Positions 6,216 to 7,057 of a stretch of 7,057 bases of DNA are shown piece after piece (position 1 is the stretch's first letter; every line of letters starts with the position of its first letter). The stretch spans positions 1 to 7,057 of the forward strand of contig CAYWXH010000084.1 of NCBI GenBank assembly GCA_964462295.1. The letters run 5' to 3'. The position numbers and the translations under genes were made by a program. A model generated the notes under the pieces. It ran no database searches and was not told where the DNA came from. It was given only the letters and a program-made list of their open reading frames with translations. This DNA comes from JALVIU01 sp964462295. Its GTDB lineage: Bacteria > Atribacterota > JALVIU01.

Positions 6216-6737
6216 ATGTTTAATTTTAATATGAACAATAAAAAAGATATAGTTTTTATGAAAGAGGCCTTAAAAGAGGCCTATCTTGCATATAGGATTG
6301 GAGAAGTTCCTGTAGGTGCTGTTATTGTAAAAGATGATGAGATTATAGGGAAAGGGCACAATCTTCGTGAAAGTTTGGGTGACCCTACAGCACATGCAGA
6401 GATTATTGCTATTCGAGAAGCATCAAAGATAATAGGCGATTGGCGATTAGAAGGTACTACCCTTTATGTAACACTTGAACCATGCATCATGTGTGCAGGG
6501 GCTATAGTACTTGCTCGAATAGAGAGAGTGGTATTTGGAGCATCTGACCCAAAGATGGGCGCCATAATAAGTAAACTTAGGATTTTTGATATAGAAGGAT
6601 TAAACCATAGAGTAGTATATGAATTTGGCATTTTAGAAGAAGAATCTAAAAAAATTCTAAAAGATTTTTTTAAGTTTTTGAGAGATAAGGAGAAGTGGCC
6701 GAGTTTGGCCGAAGGCGCTCGACTCGAAATCGAGTAG
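6216..6737 (+). CDS. tadA: tRNA-specific adenosine-34 deaminase TadA
   Basis: This zinc-dependent deaminase converts the wobble adenosine of tRNA-Arg(ACG) to inosine. The cytidine/adenosine deaminase fold signature is intact: His60 and Glu62 in PTAHAE (zinc ligand and proton shuttle), and Cys90/Cys93 in PCIMC. EVPVGAVIV and DWRLEGTTLYVTLEP are typical TadA segments. The start is uncertain: ATGs at 6216, 6231 (MNNKKD) and 6258 (MKEALKEA) are in frame and none has a Shine-Dalgarno site. Family alignment suits 6231 or 6216 best. The gene begins directly after tRNA-Arg(ACG), its own substrate, and probably shares its transcript. Its last 15 codons and stop lie inside tRNA-Ser(CGA). The natural TadA sequence ends around FFKFLRDK (residue 158), so the tail EKWPSLAEGARLEIE is tRNA-derived. 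Total length of 168-173 residues is normal to slightly long. Confidence 0.95.
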   Translation: MFNFNMNNKKDIVFMKEALKEAYLAYRIGEVPVGAVIVKDDEIIGKGHNLRESLGDPTAHAEIIAIREASKIIGDWRLEGTTLYVTLEPCIMCAGAIVLARIERVVFGASDPKMGAIISKLRIFDIEGLNHRVVYEFGILEEESKKILKDFFKFLRDKEKWPSLAEGARLEIE

Positions 6738-6773
6738 GCATCTGCCTCGTGGGTTCGAATCCCACCTTCTCCG
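6689..6773 (+). tRNA. tRNA-Ser, anticodon CGA (overlaps tadA 3' end)
   Basis: This is an 85-base class II tRNA. The acceptor is GGAGAAG/CTTCTCC (6689-6695/6766-6772). The anticodon stem is CTCGA/TCGAG with loop CTCGAAA and anticodon CGA at 6725-6727, decoding UCG. It has a long variable arm with GGCA/TGCC, T arm GTGGG-TTCGAAT-CCCAC and discriminator G at 6773. CCA is not encoded. Bases 6689-6737 are also the end of tadA, whose TAG stop is in the variable arm. I see no separate promoter with good boxes upstream, so it may be cut from the tadA transcript. Confidence 0.96.
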
Positions 6774-6797
6774 TTTAAAGTTTTCTTGTAGAATCTC

Positions 6798-6826
6798 TTG
6801 ACATAATAAGAGAAAGGCACTATAAT
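6798..6826 (+). promoter_or_regulatory. Consensus sigma-70 promoter for tRNA-Ser(GGA) and SRP RNA
   Basis: A perfect TTGACA (6798-6803), a 17-base spacer and a perfect TATAAT (6821-6826) predict a start near 6833, some 33 bases before tRNA-Ser(GGA). It is the strongest promoter in the window, as expected for stable RNA. No separate promoter is visible in the short gap before the SRP RNA, so the two RNAs are probably co-transcribed. Confidence 0.9.
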
Positions 6827-6865
6827 ATACTACAGTTTCAAATAAATAATGGTAATATTTCTATG

Positions 6866-6952
6866 GAGAGGTGGCTGAGTCTGGCCGAAGGCGCTCGCCT
6901 GGAGAGCGAGTAGACAGTTCCTGTCTCGTGGGTTCAAATCCCACCCTCTCCG
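6866..6952 (+). tRNA. tRNA-Ser, anticodon GGA
   Basis: This is a class II tRNA of about 87 bases. The acceptor is GGAGAGG/CCTCTCC. The anticodon stem is CTCGC/GCGAG with loop CTGGAGA, giving anticodon GGA at about 6901-6903, which reads UCC and UCU. The long variable arm has GACAG/CTGTC, the T arm is GTGGG-TTCAAAT-CCCAC and the discriminator is G at 6952. CCA is not encoded. The body is nearly the same as the tRNA-Ser(CGA) upstream. Seven T's follow the 3' end, before the SRP RNA. The 5' boundary may be off by one base. Confidence 0.95.
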
Positions 6953-6968
6953 TTTTTTTATTTTATAT

Positions 6969-7057
6969 CTGTGGCCGTGCTAGGCGGGGAGCTGGCGGTG
7001 CCCTGTACCCGCAATCCGCTATAGCGGGGCTGAATTCCCGGCAAGAGGTCTCATCTT
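6969..7057 (+). ncRNA. Large bacterial signal recognition particle RNA, 5' Alu domain, 3' partial
   Basis: The stretch GCCGTGCTAGGCGGGGAG, then GGTGCCCTGTACCCGCAATC and CGCTATAGCGGGG, is the conserved 5' part of the large (about 260-300 nt) bacterial SRP RNA with an Alu-like domain, as in Bacillus scRNA. Bases 7008-7012 pair with 7024-7028 (CCCGC/GCGGG), and 6985-6990 pair with 7035-7040. With Ffh protein this RNA targets membrane and secreted proteins. The window cuts it before the S domain, so helix 8 and the GGAA tetraloop cannot be checked. The 5' end is approximate (6966-6975). A position downstream of tadA matches the Firmicute order in which dnaX follows. Confidence 0.9.

Noticed and set aside
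6641..6680. Hairpin with T run near the end of tadA as a terminator
   Set aside because: The AATCT/AGATT pairing is short and contains no GC-rich stem, and it lies inside the coding sequence.
6464..6820. Minus-strand open frame of 118 codons across tadA and tRNA-Ser(CGA)
   Set aside because: It runs through a tRNA gene and the complement of tadA. Its segment GEGGIRTHEADAYSISSRAPSA is the familiar false translation of a serine tRNA complement.
1..7057. CRISPR arrays, insertion sequences, prophage or other mobile elements
   Set aside because: No regularly spaced repeats, transposase or integrase motifs, or terminal inverted repeats were seen. The tRNA genes show no duplicated 3' end that would mark an integrated element.

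Overview
The window is about 7 kb of compact, AT-rich bacterial DNA. Arginine is written mostly with AGA/AGG and isoleucine often with ATA. Ribosome binding sites are strong (AGGAGG type), promoters are consensus sigma-70-like, and the signal recognition particle RNA is the large Alu-bearing bacterial kind. Together with an archaeal/clostridial-type LeuC/LeuD pair and a two-gene SufC-SufB iron-sulfur system, this suggests an anaerobic, possibly thermophilic, low-GC bacterium (Clostridia-like or a deep-branching thermophilic lineage). I cannot name the genus. None of the three tRNA genes encodes the 3' CCA.

Layout. Bases 1-741 (+) hold the 3' part of an isoaspartyl peptidase/type 2 asparaginase gene, whose 5' end lies outside the window. 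It converges on a leucine operon on the minus strand, read leuC (3668-2406), leuD (2409-1900), leuB (1899-763). One hairpin at 734-764 overlaps both converging stop codons and probably ends transcription both ways. Between leuC and the next gene lies a short divergent promoter region built around the palindrome TGTCAA-G-TTGACA. To its right, on the plus strand, come a small zincin-type metallopeptidase gene (3764-4126, probably leaderless), then sufC (4192-4926) and sufB (4914-6077). An IscR/Rrf2-like dyad (4128-4152) sits over the -10 region just before sufC.

The last kilobase is an RNA-rich locus: tRNA-Arg(ACG) (6134-6207), tadA (6216-6737), tRNA-Ser(CGA) (6689-6773), tRNA-Ser(GGA) (about 6866-6952), and the 5' part of the large SRP RNA (from about 6969 to the window end). 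The order tadA - SRP RNA recalls the Firmicute order tadA - scr - dnaX - recR, so dnaX may follow outside the window.

How it works together. LeuC/LeuD isomerise 2-isopropylmalate and LeuB oxidises 3-isopropylmalate. SufC/SufB probably form the Fe-S assembly scaffold, and LeuC is itself a [4Fe-4S] enzyme. TadA converts A34 to inosine in tRNA-Arg(ACG), which is encoded just in front of it and probably shares its transcript. The most unusual points are the same-strand overlap of tadA with tRNA-Ser(CGA), the adjacency of TadA to its substrate tRNA, an NADP-type Lys-Tyr signature in the LeuB-like dehydrogenase, and the IscR-like operator on a minimal sufCB operon.
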